In this document: one piece after another, positions 44,032 to 52,924 of the stretch
Position numbering within the stretch: position 1 is the first letter of the stretch
How the letters are laid out: every line of letters starts with the position of its first letter
Virus record (IMG/VR): IMGVR_UViG_3300028196_000006
Location: 27,729-91,728 of that record
Source: a virus
Direction: 5' to 3' (one strand)
Length of the DNA: 64,000 bases
Notes under the pieces: model-generated
What the model was told of the DNA's origin: nothing
Database searches by the model: none
Seen by the model: the letters and a program-made list of their open reading frames with translations, nothing else
Program-made: the position numbers and the translations under genes

Positions 44032-44829
44032 ATGCACTATTACTTTGATGGTCAGGATGAAATACTACAACATTGGAACAGCGGTTTAGGCGCTCATTAT
44101 CTTCCATGGGAAAATATTAAAAGTACACCAATAGAAAACACAGTTAGTTTTAGAAGTCTTGCCAAAAGAAAAATAATCAGAGAGTGTATAAAGACAGGTA
44201 GACCATTTTATTATATCGACACAGGATATGTGGGTAATCTTATAAAAAAGAAACTGTATCATAGAATTGTAAAAAATGATGTACAACACAGTTTGGTGTT
44301 TGATGTGCCTGACGATCGTTGGAGGAAGATACAATCAAGAAGTCCTGAATTAGAATTTGTTGAATGGCGTAAAAATCACAAAGGTAAAATTTTGTTAGTT
44401 GTGCCAAGCGAAAAGCCTTGTAAATATTACAACATCAGCAGAGACCAGTGGGTTGCTGAGACCATAAACACATTAAAAAAATATACTGATAGAGAAATTA
44501 TTATAAGAGATAAAGGCAAAAGGTATCAGAGAGTTGGTGAAGGCAGTGTGCCAAAATTCTTAATCAAAGAAAAAATTTATGCCACAGTAACTTATCAATC
44601 CATAGCGGCTATTGAAAGTGTGTGTGCAGGTGTGCCAGCATTCACTATGGAAAAAACTGCGGCAGACAGTGTAGTATCACAGGATCTAAGTAAGATAGAA
44701 TCACCATTTTATCCAAACAGAGACCAAGTACACAAATGGCAACATTGGTTAGCATACTGTCAATATCATATCAGTGAACTTGGTAGTGGTCAAGCAGTGC
44801 GGATAATGAAGGAACACGGACTATTATGA
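44032..44829 (+). CDS. GT-B-like sugar transferase, paralogue 1
   Basis: The 265-residue protein (MHYYFDGQDE start, one base after the previous stop) has a C-terminal region with IYATVTYQSIAAIESVCAGV, PAFTMEKTAADSVVSQDLSK and IESPFYPNRDQVHKWQHWLA. The same layout (V-x-H/Y-x-S-x-x-x-x-E, G-x-P-x-x, S-P-x-x-x-x-R) occurs in the genes at 44826, 46596 and 59087, so these are four diverged copies. They look like retaining/inverting GT-B or CDP-glycerol-transferase-like proteins. Donor unknown. Some marine phage relatives lack a name. Confidence 0.65.
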   Translation: MHYYFDGQDEILQHWNSGLGAHYLPWENIKSTPIENTVSFRSLAKRKIIRECIKTGRPFYYIDTGYVGNLIKKKLYHRIVKNDVQHSLVFDVPDDRWRKIQSRSPELEFVEWRKNHKGKILLVVPSEKPCKYYNISRDQWVAETINTLKKYTDREIIIRDKGKRYQRVGEGSVPKFLIKEKIYATVTYQSIAAIESVCAGVPAFTMEKTAADSVVSQDLSKIESPFYPNRDQVHKWQHWLAYCQYHISELGSGQAVRIMKEHGLL

Positions 44830-45773
44830 TAAGTGTTGTAGGTTATATGAAAGTTATTCCGCCTGGAAATAAAAAACCACAAAAGCCTTTGATAATAAAA
44901 AACTTTATTGAAGGTGTGAATAGATGCGGAGATAAAGGGATAATAAGTAATTCTTGGACAGTGATTCCAGCAGATGTTTCTGTGTTGCAAGGATTTGTGC
45001 ATCAGCAACCTCAAAAACACAGACATCTTATGTTGAGAAAAACTGTGTTTGAACAACAGCAAAAAAGAAACAAACGCACCATGATTGTGGATTCAAGTTT
45101 ATTTTTGTATGCTGATCCTACTCAATCAAAAAATTATTTACGTTATGGTTATGATGGAATTTTTCCTAACACAGCAGAATATTGTTATGATAATCCAGAC
45201 CCATTGCGTTGGGAAGTAATTAAAAAAGATTTAGGTATAGATTTAAAACCTTGGAGATTGGGCGGAGGCAAATACATTTTAATCTGTTGTCAAAGAGATG
45301 GCGGATGGAGCATGGGAGGATTAAAAGTAAATGTTTGGTTGCAACACGCAATTCAACAAATAAGAAGTTTTACAAAAAAAGAAATTAGAATAAGATTTCA
45401 TCCAGGAGATAAATCATCTAAACAATGGGTTTCTCTTGTAAGACAATGGATAAACAGTGGACAATCAACTTATCAAAACATTGTAATCAGCGGTGCTAAG
45501 AATTTAATAGACGAATTTGCTCATGCTCATGCAGTTGTTGGTCATAATTCAAGTCCAACTGTGGCATCAGTGATAGAAGGTATACCCACATTGGTAACAG
45601 ATCCAGATGGTGCTCAAATCAAAGGTGTTAATTTAGAAAAATGGCAAGATATAGAATCTCCTAAAGAGTTTGATAGAGAACTATGGATCAGACGCATAGC
45701 ACAGATCCATTGGACCTTAGATGAAGTAAAACAAGGTTTAGCATGGAAACATTTAAGGAATTACGTAAAATGA
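44826..45773 (+). CDS. GT-B-like sugar transferase, paralogue 2
   Basis: The 315-residue protein has KYILICCQRDGGWSMGGLKV near the middle, KKEIRIRFHPGDKSSKQWVS, then a FAHAHAVVGHNSSPTVASVI segment and GIPTLVTDPDGAQIKGVNLE with QDIESPKEFDRELWIRRIA. Order and spacing match paralogue 1 with a longer N-terminus. The R-x-H-P motif and S-P-x-x-x-x-R are the most constant positions of the set. ATGA-coupled on both sides. Confidence 0.7.
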   Translation: MISVVGYMKVIPPGNKKPQKPLIIKNFIEGVNRCGDKGIISNSWTVIPADVSVLQGFVHQQPQKHRHLMLRKTVFEQQQKRNKRTMIVDSSLFLYADPTQSKNYLRYGYDGIFPNTAEYCYDNPDPLRWEVIKKDLGIDLKPWRLGGGKYILICCQRDGGWSMGGLKVNVWLQHAIQQIRSFTKKEIRIRFHPGDKSSKQWVSLVRQWINSGQSTYQNIVISGAKNLIDEFAHAHAVVGHNSSPTVASVIEGIPTLVTDPDGAQIKGVNLEKWQDIESPKEFDRELWIRRIAQIHWTLDEVKQGLAWKHLRNYVK

Positions 45774-46606
45774 TTACTGCATTAACAACATTTCATAAAG
45801 CAGGATTAGACTTGTACGGACAAAGATTCATAGACAGTTTTGCAAAAAATGTTGATAAGAAAATCAAATTGTTAGTGTATGCAGAAAATTGTACACCTGT
45901 AAATCCAGACATAAATCAAATAACAATTATAGATTCAAAAGAATTAGTTAAGTTAAATCAATTTAAATCACGTTGGGGCAATGTGCCTAAAGCAAATGGT
46001 GAATGTCCGTTTCCAGAAAAACGTCCAAGAGATCATCATAAAAAATTTAAGTGGGACGCAGTACGTTTTGCTAACAAAGTGTATGCAGTGTTTGACGCTG
46101 TTGAAAGAAATAACGACAAGTGGACTGTGTGGATTGATGGAGACACATATGTGCATTCCCCTATCAATTACGAACAATTTCAACAACTACTTCCAAGCGA
46201 TAAGTGGATAACATTTGTTGGAAGAGGTAAAGGATCACAAACTTGGCCCGAGTGTGGATTTTATGGTTTGAATACTGAACACGATACTTGTAAAAAATTT
46301 TTAAATGAATTTGAACGTATGTACCAAGATGCAGACAACGGAATATTCAAACTAGATGAATGGCATGATAGTTATGTGTTTGGTAAGATACTAAATCAGT
46401 TAATGCCTATAGATAAAAACTTTCATGATTATTCCCAAGACATATATAATAAAACTGCCAAAACAGGTGGCGGTGGACACCCTTTAATTAATTCTGTATT
46501 AGGAAACTATTTTGATCACATGAAGGGCGATAGAAAAAACAAAGGCAAAAGTCAAAAGAAAGATCTGTTGTCTAATCGTGCAGAATCATATTGGAATGAA
46601 GTTTAG
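45770..46606 (+). CDS. GT-A fold glycosyltransferase-like protein
   Basis: The ATG at 45770 overlaps the previous stop (ATGA) and gives 278 residues. MITALTTFHKAGLDLYGQRF and NDKWTVWIDGDTYVHSPINY (IDGDT as DxD equivalent) and FVGRGKGSQTWPECGFYGLN fit a GT-A enzyme; ECGFYGLN is the product-side block. The end is Lys-rich. It lies between two GT-B paralogues. Overlaps the next gene by 11 bases. Confidence 0.65.
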   Translation: MITALTTFHKAGLDLYGQRFIDSFAKNVDKKIKLLVYAENCTPVNPDINQITIIDSKELVKLNQFKSRWGNVPKANGECPFPEKRPRDHHKKFKWDAVRFANKVYAVFDAVERNNDKWTVWIDGDTYVHSPINYEQFQQLLPSDKWITFVGRGKGSQTWPECGFYGLNTEHDTCKKFLNEFERMYQDADNGIFKLDEWHDSYVFGKILNQLMPIDKNFHDYSQDIYNKTAKTGGGGHPLINSVLGNYFDHMKGDRKNKGKSQKKDLLSNRAESYWNEV

Positions 46607-47432
46607 TTTATTCACAGACAACGGTCCATTAAACAGTCCATTAGTTTGGGAGGCTGTGAAGTCTGGGTTACAACGATTAGGGCACTCTGTAGACGAAAAT
46701 AATTTAGACACAGATGTTCCTGTGATTTGGTCATTGCTATGGCATGGTAGAATGATGAAAAATAAACCTATTTGGGATAAATTCAGATCTCAAAACAAAA
46801 ATGTTCTAGTGATAGAAGTGGGTGGAATAAAAAGAAACACAACTTGGAAAGTTGGAATAAACGGAATCAATAGATCAGCAGACTTTGGGCCAACCAACAA
46901 CGATAGTCAAAGAGCACAACAATTAGGTATCGAATTAAAACCATGGAGTACAGACGGAGAACACATACTGATTTGTTTACAACACATCAAAAGTGAACAG
47001 TGGAAAGATATGCCTGCATTGGATCAATATGTAATCGATACCGTAAAAAATATAAGACAACACACAGATAGAAAAATTATAGTCAGACCTCACCCTAGAT
47101 GTCCTTTAAAAAATTTGCCTGTGCTTGATAATGTTGGTTACGAGATTCCCAAACAGATTGCTAACACATATGACGATTTCAATTTAAATTTTACCAATGT
47201 TTGGGCAGTTGTAAGTCATAGCAGTAATCCCGGTGTTCATGCTGTACTCAATGGAATACCTGCTTTTGTAAGCGAACAAAGTCTAGCATACGATGTTGCA
47301 AACACAGATTTTAGCACCATTAACAGCCCAAAGACCCCCAATAGACAGCAATGGCTCAATGATTACACACATACTGAATGGACCATTGAGGAAATTGCAC
47401 AAGGCATTCCATTTTCTAGATTGACTTTTTAA
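46596..47432 (+). CDS. GT-B-like sugar transferase, paralogue 3
   Basis: The ATG at 46596 gives 278 residues. ILICLQHIKSEQWKDMPALD, DRKIIVRPHPRCPLKNLPVL, FTNVWAVVSHSSNPGVHAVL, then GIPAFVSEQSLAYDVANTDF and INSPKTPNRQQWLNDYTHTE align with paralogues 1 and 2; the C-terminal WTIEEIAQG matches WTLDEVKQG in paralogue 2. It ends the glycan island. Function is inferred from the shared layout and context. Confidence 0.7.
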   Translation: MKFSLFTDNGPLNSPLVWEAVKSGLQRLGHSVDENNLDTDVPVIWSLLWHGRMMKNKPIWDKFRSQNKNVLVIEVGGIKRNTTWKVGINGINRSADFGPTNNDSQRAQQLGIELKPWSTDGEHILICLQHIKSEQWKDMPALDQYVIDTVKNIRQHTDRKIIVRPHPRCPLKNLPVLDNVGYEIPKQIANTYDDFNLNFTNVWAVVSHSSNPGVHAVLNGIPAFVSEQSLAYDVANTDFSTINSPKTPNRQQWLNDYTHTEWTIEEIAQGIPFSRLTF

Positions 47433-47449
47433 CCAAAATCCTTTATACT
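47421..47449 (+). promoter_or_regulatory. Sigma-70-type promoter TTGACT-17-TATACT
   Basis: TTGACT (47421-47426, inside the end of the previous gene) and TATACT (47444-47449) are exactly 17 apart. The ATG at 47456 is six bases after the -10, so the message would be leaderless. It opens the early-type block running through UvsW. Confidence 0.75.
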
Positions 47450-47455
47450 ATTGGT

Positions 47456-48742
47456 ATGCGTTCAATTACCATAGAAGAGTGTTTAGAAGCAATGGCGGGA
47501 CTTACTGTCAATGCTACTGTGACTCCTGCTTTTATTGTGTTGGACAGAGATAAAAAGATCATTTTCGACATAGCAAAAAAGGTTTTCAAAGGATCAGCAT
47601 TAACTGATAGACAACTGGAAGCAGTAAAAAAAATATTAATCACACGATACAAATCCCAATTTAAGATACGTGGTATAGATTTAGAAAACAGTGTGAACAA
47701 TCTTAGACAACCATTAAGACACTTAGATAGAACCGAGTATATACGATTAGAAGAAGGCTCTAAATATTTAGAACCGTTTTGGTCAGGATTTACACCACAA
47801 AAAGTGATTGTAACTAGATTTCCATTCAATATGACATATTCAAAAACTATCACAGAAGTTAAGAAATTACTAGGTCCCGCAATTAGTAGATACTATTCAC
47901 AAAAATTAAAAGACAAATACATATTGCCTTACACAGAAAAAGTTACACACAGACTTTTAACCAAATTTAAAAACAAAATAAAAGATATAGATCCGGTATT
48001 GCTTGATGTTTATGATCAATGCGAAAAAATTTATAAAAAATCCGATCAGTATGTGCCAGGAATTTATAATTATCAAATTAAAAACAGTTCCGAAACTGTA
48101 ACAAAATATCATCAAGAATATTTTGGTGATCCTGTTAAAGAAAATTTGTATCTGTATTATGATAGAAAAGAAAAATTAGGATTAAAACACTTTGACCAAA
48201 AAGAATTAGCACAGTCGACACACAGTTTATCTGCATTAAGTAAAGCAATATTGGAACGACAGTGGCCTCGAATAAATTTAGATTTAAAAAAATGGCCCAT
48301 GGAACAAGTAATCGAAACCATTACAGAATTGAGAAGATTTCCGTTACTGGTAATTATTAGCGGTTCCACTGAAAAAGAATGTCTAGCAGATTTGCATAGC
48401 ACACACAAACTGTTTAAAAACATTATACCAAATAATGAAATTGCTGTAATGGCAAGATGCAAAAACTCAACAACTTTTGGTAAAGAATTTAATGACTACA
48501 TCAAAGATAATCGATTAAATAATTCACTTGCAAAATCAACAAAAATAGTGTATATTACTAGTAAGAAGATTCCAAAGCCATTACTGACATCTGAATGGGA
48601 ATCAGAAGCAGTACTAATTTGTGATAACACTAGAAATTATTCTAAGGTAGACAAATACGTTGGCACAATTGATTTACAATTACAAATCAATGGTCAAGAT
48701 AGTTTTTGGAGTCAAGTTCATTTTGGAGCAGACACTGTATGA
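47456..48742 (+). CDS. Unknown early protein upstream of UvsW (428 aa)
   Basis: The 428-residue protein starts RSITIEECLEAMAGLTVNAT and has SALTDRQLEAVKKILITRYK, EGSKYLEPFWSGFTPQKVIV, then many Lys-rich helices (RYYSQKLKDKYILPYTEKV), RRFPLLVIISGSTEKECLAD and KIVYITSKKIPKPLLTSEWE. The C-terminal half has an alternating hydrophobic strand pattern as in a P-loop-like or helicase-like fold, but no Walker motif. I recall no name for it. It is driven by a strong early-type promoter and its stop overlaps the UvsW ATG (ATGA), so a recombination or replication role is likely. Confidence 0.6.
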   Translation: MRSITIEECLEAMAGLTVNATVTPAFIVLDRDKKIIFDIAKKVFKGSALTDRQLEAVKKILITRYKSQFKIRGIDLENSVNNLRQPLRHLDRTEYIRLEEGSKYLEPFWSGFTPQKVIVTRFPFNMTYSKTITEVKKLLGPAISRYYSQKLKDKYILPYTEKVTHRLLTKFKNKIKDIDPVLLDVYDQCEKIYKKSDQYVPGIYNYQIKNSSETVTKYHQEYFGDPVKENLYLYYDRKEKLGLKHFDQKELAQSTHSLSALSKAILERQWPRINLDLKKWPMEQVIETITELRRFPLLVIISGSTEKECLADLHSTHKLFKNIIPNNEIAVMARCKNSTTFGKEFNDYIKDNRLNNSLAKSTKIVYITSKKIPKPLLTSEWESEAVLICDNTRNYSKVDKYVGTIDLQLQINGQDSFWSQVHFGADTV

Positions 48743-50196
48743 GATGTAAAATTATAATCACAGATGAAGTCAATGTAAAAATTGAAGGATTGCCTGTTGA
48801 TGTTAGAAGAAAGATTGCTAACAAACTAAAATTTTCAGTTCCTTATGCAAGGTACTTACCACAATACAAACTAGGACGATGGGATGGTAAGGTTGGTTTC
48901 TTTGGTTTAGGTGGTAATGGATACGTTAATCATTTGGATAAAATTATAGAATATCTTAACGAATCGGGTGTTGAGATAGAAGAAGTAGATGACAAAAGAG
49001 AAAAGTTTGATTTAACATTTGATAAAGTTACTAAAGATTTTTTTGCAAGTAAGTCGTGGCCCAAAGGTCACATATGCGAAGGTCAACCAATCGAACTGAG
49101 AGATTATCAAGTTGATGTAATTAATAATTTTATTAAAGAACCACAAAGTTTACAGGAAGTTGCCACTGGTGCTGGTAAAACAATTATCACAGCGGCATTG
49201 AGTAGTATATGCGAAAAATTTGGACGTACTCTAGTAATTGTGCCCAACAAAGGTCTTGTGACTCAAACAGAAGAAGATTATATCAATGTTGGTTTAGATG
49301 TTGGTGTTTACTTTGGAGATAGAAAAGAATTAAACCGTACACACACAATTTGTACTTGGCAAAGTTTAAATGTTTTAGATAAAAAATCTAAAGCAGGCGA
49401 ATCTGTTTTGACATTGTCTGATTTTTTAGAAGGTGTTAAAACTGTTATTATAGACGAAGTTCACCAAGCAAAAGCAGAAGTTCTTAAAAAATTATTAACA
49501 CAGCATCTAAAAAATGCTCCTGTAAGATGGGGGTTAACAGGCACAGTGCCTAAAGAACAATTTGAATTTCAAAGTATATTAGCAAGTATAGGTCCTGTTG
49601 TTAATCAAATATCAGCAAAAGAATTGCAAGACAAGGGTGTATTATCTACATGTCATGTGAATGTTGTACAACTGATCGATACCGAAGTTTATACAAATTA
49701 TCAAGAAGAATTAAAATACTTGGTCACTAATGAAAAAAGAATAGAATACATTGGCAAGATGATTAATAAAATTAAAAGCGGAGGAAACACTCTTGTGTTA
49801 GTTGATAGATTAACAGCAGGAAAGAGCTTGAGCGAAATAGTAGATGATAGTGTGTTTATTCAAGGAGAAACCAAGTTAGTAGATAGAAAAGAAACTTACG
49901 ATACAATCAAAGAAGGCACTAACAAAGTTATCATAGCAACTTATGGTGTAGCCAGTGTGGGTATTAACATACCAAGAATATTCAATCTAATATTAATTGA
50001 GCCAGGCAAGTCGTTTGTTAGGGTGATTCAATCAATTGGAAGAGGCATACGTAAGGCAGAAGACAAAGACTTTGTGCAGATATGGGACTTAACTTCAAGT
50101 TGTAAATTTGCTAAAAGACATTTAACACATAGAAAAAAATTTTATAAGGATGCAAATTATCCTTTTACAATAGAAAAGTTGGATTGGACAAAATGA
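48739..50196 (+). CDS. uvsW: DNA helicase UvsW (superfamily 2)
   Basis: The ATG at 48739 (ATGA with the previous stop) gives 485 residues. The N-terminal domain YLPQYKLGRWDGKVGFFGLG is characteristic of UvsW. Motif I is ATGAGKT near residue 142, motif II DEVH near 238, motif III TGTVP, and motif VI QSIGRGIRKA. UvsW unwinds branched DNA, D-loops and R-loops and moves T4 from origin- to recombination-dependent replication. Its stop overlaps the nitrilase start. Confidence 0.92.
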   Translation: MRCKIIITDEVNVKIEGLPVDVRRKIANKLKFSVPYARYLPQYKLGRWDGKVGFFGLGGNGYVNHLDKIIEYLNESGVEIEEVDDKREKFDLTFDKVTKDFFASKSWPKGHICEGQPIELRDYQVDVINNFIKEPQSLQEVATGAGKTIITAALSSICEKFGRTLVIVPNKGLVTQTEEDYINVGLDVGVYFGDRKELNRTHTICTWQSLNVLDKKSKAGESVLTLSDFLEGVKTVIIDEVHQAKAEVLKKLLTQHLKNAPVRWGLTGTVPKEQFEFQSILASIGPVVNQISAKELQDKGVLSTCHVNVVQLIDTEVYTNYQEELKYLVTNEKRIEYIGKMINKIKSGGNTLVLVDRLTAGKSLSEIVDDSVFIQGETKLVDRKETYDTIKEGTNKVIIATYGVASVGINIPRIFNLILIEPGKSFVRVIQSIGRGIRKAEDKDFVQIWDLTSSCKFAKRHLTHRKKFYKDANYPFTIEKLDWTK

Positions 50197-51017
50197 GAAT
50201 AGCAGGAGCACAAATACCAGTAACAAATGATGTGAAAACAAATGCTGAAGCAATAATGAAAGCATGCGAATGGGCAGTAGAAAACAAAGTAGATTATTTG
50301 TTTACACCTGAAACATCATTGAGTGGATACAACACACCAGCATTTACTTTGAACACTTGCAAAGAAACTGAAGATGCAATGGCAAAATTAGTAGAGTATG
50401 CTTCAAACAACAAGTTGGGATTGATCATAGGAACACTTTGGTTAGACGATAAAGATAAAATTAATGGTGCTTACTTTGGATTCAAATCAAATCAATTAAG
50501 ATTTTACAATCAAGAAGGAGAATACATTGGGTCTACGAAAAAAACTAAAATTGTAAGTTTTGATTCAGATTGTGAAAAAGAAACTAAAACTCCAGTTATT
50601 ACACTTACAGCAGGAGAAGAAAAAATGAAAATTGGTGCTCTTATCTGTAATGATCTTGTAGGAAATTATTATTGGGGAGGCGAAAATCTTGCTAGTAAAC
50701 TTAAACAAGAAGAAGTTGCTTTAATAATTCATGCCAGTAACACACAAAAAGATCAAGGCAAACACATCAAATTAATACATGACAAATTTCATGACGCTTG
50801 TATGCAGTTTGTATCATATGCCACTAACACACCAATATTAAGTGTTGATAATCCTTGGCATATACATGGCTCAGAGTCAGAAGACGGTACATCGTTTACA
50901 TCAGGAATTTATCTTCCATTAGAGGCAAAATATCAGGCACCCAAGACAGGCACTCACTACTTTTATTACGATCACAGCGACATAACTCATTCATTTATGG
51001 AAGGAACAAACAAATGA
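50193..51017 (+). CDS. Carbon-nitrogen hydrolase (nitrilase superfamily)
   Basis: Start at ATG 50193 (ATGA with uvsW) gives 274 residues. The E-K-C triad is visible: FTPETSLSGYN with Glu40, TKKTKIVSF with Lys117/119, and IGALICNDLVGNYYW with Cys152 at the nucleophile elbow. VALIIHASNTQ follows. The family hydrolyses amides, nitriles or N-carbamoyl compounds, or does amide transfer. Members in host metabolism include carbamoylputrescine amidase and omega-amidase. Being translationally fused to a recombination gene is unexpected for a metabolic enzyme. Substrate unknown; it may supply nitrogen or modify a host signal. Confidence 0.85.
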   Translation: MRIAGAQIPVTNDVKTNAEAIMKACEWAVENKVDYLFTPETSLSGYNTPAFTLNTCKETEDAMAKLVEYASNNKLGLIIGTLWLDDKDKINGAYFGFKSNQLRFYNQEGEYIGSTKKTKIVSFDSDCEKETKTPVITLTAGEEKMKIGALICNDLVGNYYWGGENLASKLKQEEVALIIHASNTQKDQGKHIKLIHDKFHDACMQFVSYATNTPILSVDNPWHIHGSESEDGTSFTSGIYLPLEAKYQAPKTGTHYFYYDHSDITHSFMEGTNK

Positions 51018-51520
51018 AAATATTAACAGTGGAAAATACTACATACGATCTAGACAAGATGCCGCACACAGTATCAGACGATATGGCATTCAGTGTGTTA
51101 GATAACAGTAATCCAAAAGAACCAGATTTCTTTTTCTTGCCATTAATTTACATTGAATCTTTCAATGCTCCGGCAATAGTTTTAGATATTGGTGGTAAAG
51201 AGATTACTATGCCATTAGATTGGAGCATAGCCGTGGGAGACAAAGAAGACAGTAACACAGTTGAAGTTGTGCCGTTAACCAGTATTGCAGACAGAGGATT
51301 CTCAGCATTTATTTTTAATCCGTTAACTGGATTCAAAGCAGACTTTTTTGAAGTTAATGTTATAAATTTTTACAACGATGTTAAATGGTATTTTCCAAAA
51401 ATAAAAAACAATCAACTGCTATCAATACCGTTAACAAATACAAAAAAACCAGATTGTGCTTTTTTTGTAAAAGATATTTCAAGACAGTGTGAAAGTATAG
51501 AATACACGTCATTATTATAA
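51014..51520 (+). CDS. Conserved phage protein of unknown function (168 aa)
   Basis: The 168-residue protein begins MKILTVENTTYDLDKMPHTV and contains SVLDNSNPKEPDFFFLPLIY, APAIVLDIGGKEITMPLDWS, VEVVPLTSIADRGFSAFIFN and KWYFPKIKNNQLLSIPLTN. It ends DCAFFVKDISRQCES. I recall close relatives in T4-like cyanophages near UvsW-type genes but no function. A compact, beta-rich single domain. Start by ATGA coupling to the nitrilase; its stop overlaps the next ATG (TAATG). Confidence 0.7.
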   Translation: MKILTVENTTYDLDKMPHTVSDDMAFSVLDNSNPKEPDFFFLPLIYIESFNAPAIVLDIGGKEITMPLDWSIAVGDKEDSNTVEVVPLTSIADRGFSAFIFNPLTGFKADFFEVNVINFYNDVKWYFPKIKNNQLLSIPLTNTKKPDCAFFVKDISRQCESIEYTSLL

Positions 51521-51768
51521 TGCCAAAAAAAAAAGAACCTGCAATGATTTACGAGAGTCCCGATGGCGGAGCAACAGTGTATGCACGACCAATTAATGGC
51601 AAAGGTGAGCGGGTGTTGATTGAAGAACCAAAATACCCAGACTGGCATTTGACAGAATTAGAGATAAGCCAAGTTGTAGATTATGCATCTGAAGGAAACA
51701 AGTCTTTACAAATACAGTTAAAGAAGTTAAAATTAATATATAATTTAATTAGAGAAGACAGATGGTAA
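51520..51768 (+). CDS. Small conserved protein (82 aa)
   Basis: The 82-residue product begins with a basic run, then YESPDGGATVYARPINGKGE and TELEISQVVDYASEGNKSLQ with a C-terminal helix IQLKKLKLIYNLIREDR. It is coupled by TAATG to the previous gene and overlaps the next by 7 bases. No domain is recognised. A small regulatory or adaptor role in the early block is possible. Confidence 0.65.
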   Translation: MPKKKEPAMIYESPDGGATVYARPINGKGERVLIEEPKYPDWHLTELEISQVVDYASEGNKSLQIQLKKLKLIYNLIREDRW

Positions 51769-52241
51769 ACAACACTAACAAACTACCTTTAAAAGATATA
51801 TTGGCGGCTATCGACATGAATGCTAAAAATGTATGGAACGACTTGTCTGATGACGAACGCAAACAGGTATCGTTTTATCTGTTGAACAGATATGCCAGTG
51901 CTATCAAAGGTACATCAGAAGAAAAACAATTACAAATATTTAAAACAAATCAGTATTACAATAAACATTTTTTTACATTATCCAAACACAAAAAACTATT
52001 ATGGTATTTGCTTTGCATGACTGCTAATGATACGAAATCAATAAAATATCACGAATGGATTGGATACAAACAAAAAGGTAGTAACAGTACAGCAAAAGCA
52101 ATGAAGTTTTTAGAAAAATTATATCCATCTAGAAAACAAGACGAATTAAGATTACTGGCAAGCATCAACTCAACTAAAGAATTAAAACAGTTAGCAGAAG
52201 ATTCAGGAATGACGAAAGAACAAATTAAGAAAACATTTTAA
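51762..52241 (+). CDS. Possible clamp-loader small subunit (gp62-like)
   Basis: The 159-residue protein has LPLKDILAAIDMNAKNVWND, QVSFYLLNRYASAIKGTSEE, QYYNKHFFTLSKHKKLLWYL and HEWIGYKQKGSNSTAKAM. The order L-K-x-I-x-x-I near the start, an FxLNRxxS block and a KxxxW block loosely resembles gp62 of T4-like phages (about 120-190 residues). The match is weak and no gp44 gene is in this window to support it, so I put this only as a candidate. It is early-block, overlapping both neighbours. Confidence 0.5.
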   Translation: MVNNTNKLPLKDILAAIDMNAKNVWNDLSDDERKQVSFYLLNRYASAIKGTSEEKQLQIFKTNQYYNKHFFTLSKHKKLLWYLLCMTANDTKSIKYHEWIGYKQKGSNSTAKAMKFLEKLYPSRKQDELRLLASINSTKELKQLAEDSGMTKEQIKKTF

Positions 52242-52924
52242 TGATTGAAAAACTTTATTCGTGCAAATACTGTAATGCAAAATTTGCCAAAGAAAAAACT
52301 TTATCAGTGCATATGTGTGAACAAAAACGAAGATTTGTACAAAAAGATGAACGTAGAGTACAACTAGGATATCAAACATTTATGAGATTTTATGAACTAT
52401 GTCAAAAATCTAGTAAATCAAAATCGTATGAAGACTTTTGTAAGTCTCCTTATTATACAGCATTTGTAAAATTTGGCAGTTTTATCAGTAATGTTAAGCC
52501 GTTGTATCCAAACAAGTATATCGATTATGTTGTTACATCTGGCGTAAAACTAGATCATTGGTGCAGAGAAGAAATGTATTTGAAATATGCAGGAGATTTA
52601 ATTTTAAGAGAACCGGTTGAAACAGCCATGGAAAGATCAATCAAAACTATGATGGATTGGGGAGACGAAAAACAAGCACCATGGGGAGATTATTTTAGAT
52701 ATGCAAGTCTAAACAGAGCAGTAATTGATATTAAAGACGGAAAGATATCTCCTTGGTTGATATTAAATTGTAAAAGCGGTAAAGTTATGATGAAGAAATT
52801 TAATGATGAACAATTACAGATTGTGTATCCGGTGATGGATCCATCACATTGGGCATTAAGATTTAAGCGATTACCAGCAGATATTGAAATGATAAAAGAA
52901 ATTGTAAAGGAGGCAGGACTATGA
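52241..52924 (+). CDS. C2HC zinc-finger protein of unknown function
   Basis: The 227-residue protein begins with a single zinc-binding unit: C8-x2-C11 in YSCKYCNAKF and H24-x-C26 in SVHMCEQKRR, about 12 residues on, so a C2HC variant of the C2H2 type. The remaining 190 residues are helical with QTFMRFYELCQKSSKSKSYE, SGVKLDHWCREEMYLKYAGD and SPWLILNCKSGKVMMKKFND. I recall such proteins in marine T4-like phages. Nucleic-acid binding is likely. The stop overlaps the next start (ATGA). Confidence 0.65.
   Translation: MIEKLYSCKYCNAKFAKEKTLSVHMCEQKRRFVQKDERRVQLGYQTFMRFYELCQKSSKSKSYEDFCKSPYYTAFVKFGSFISNVKPLYPNKYIDYVVTSGVKLDHWCREEMYLKYAGDLILREPVETAMERSIKTMMDWGDEKQAPWGDYFRYASLNRAVIDIKDGKISPWLILNCKSGKVMMKKFNDEQLQIVYPVMDPSHWALRFKRLPADIEMIKEIVKEAGL

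Noticed and set aside
50855-51013. Upstream extension of the 168-residue conserved protein
   Set aside because: It lies wholly within the nitrilase gene in another frame; the ATGA-coupled ATG at 51014 gives the N-terminus I recall for the family.
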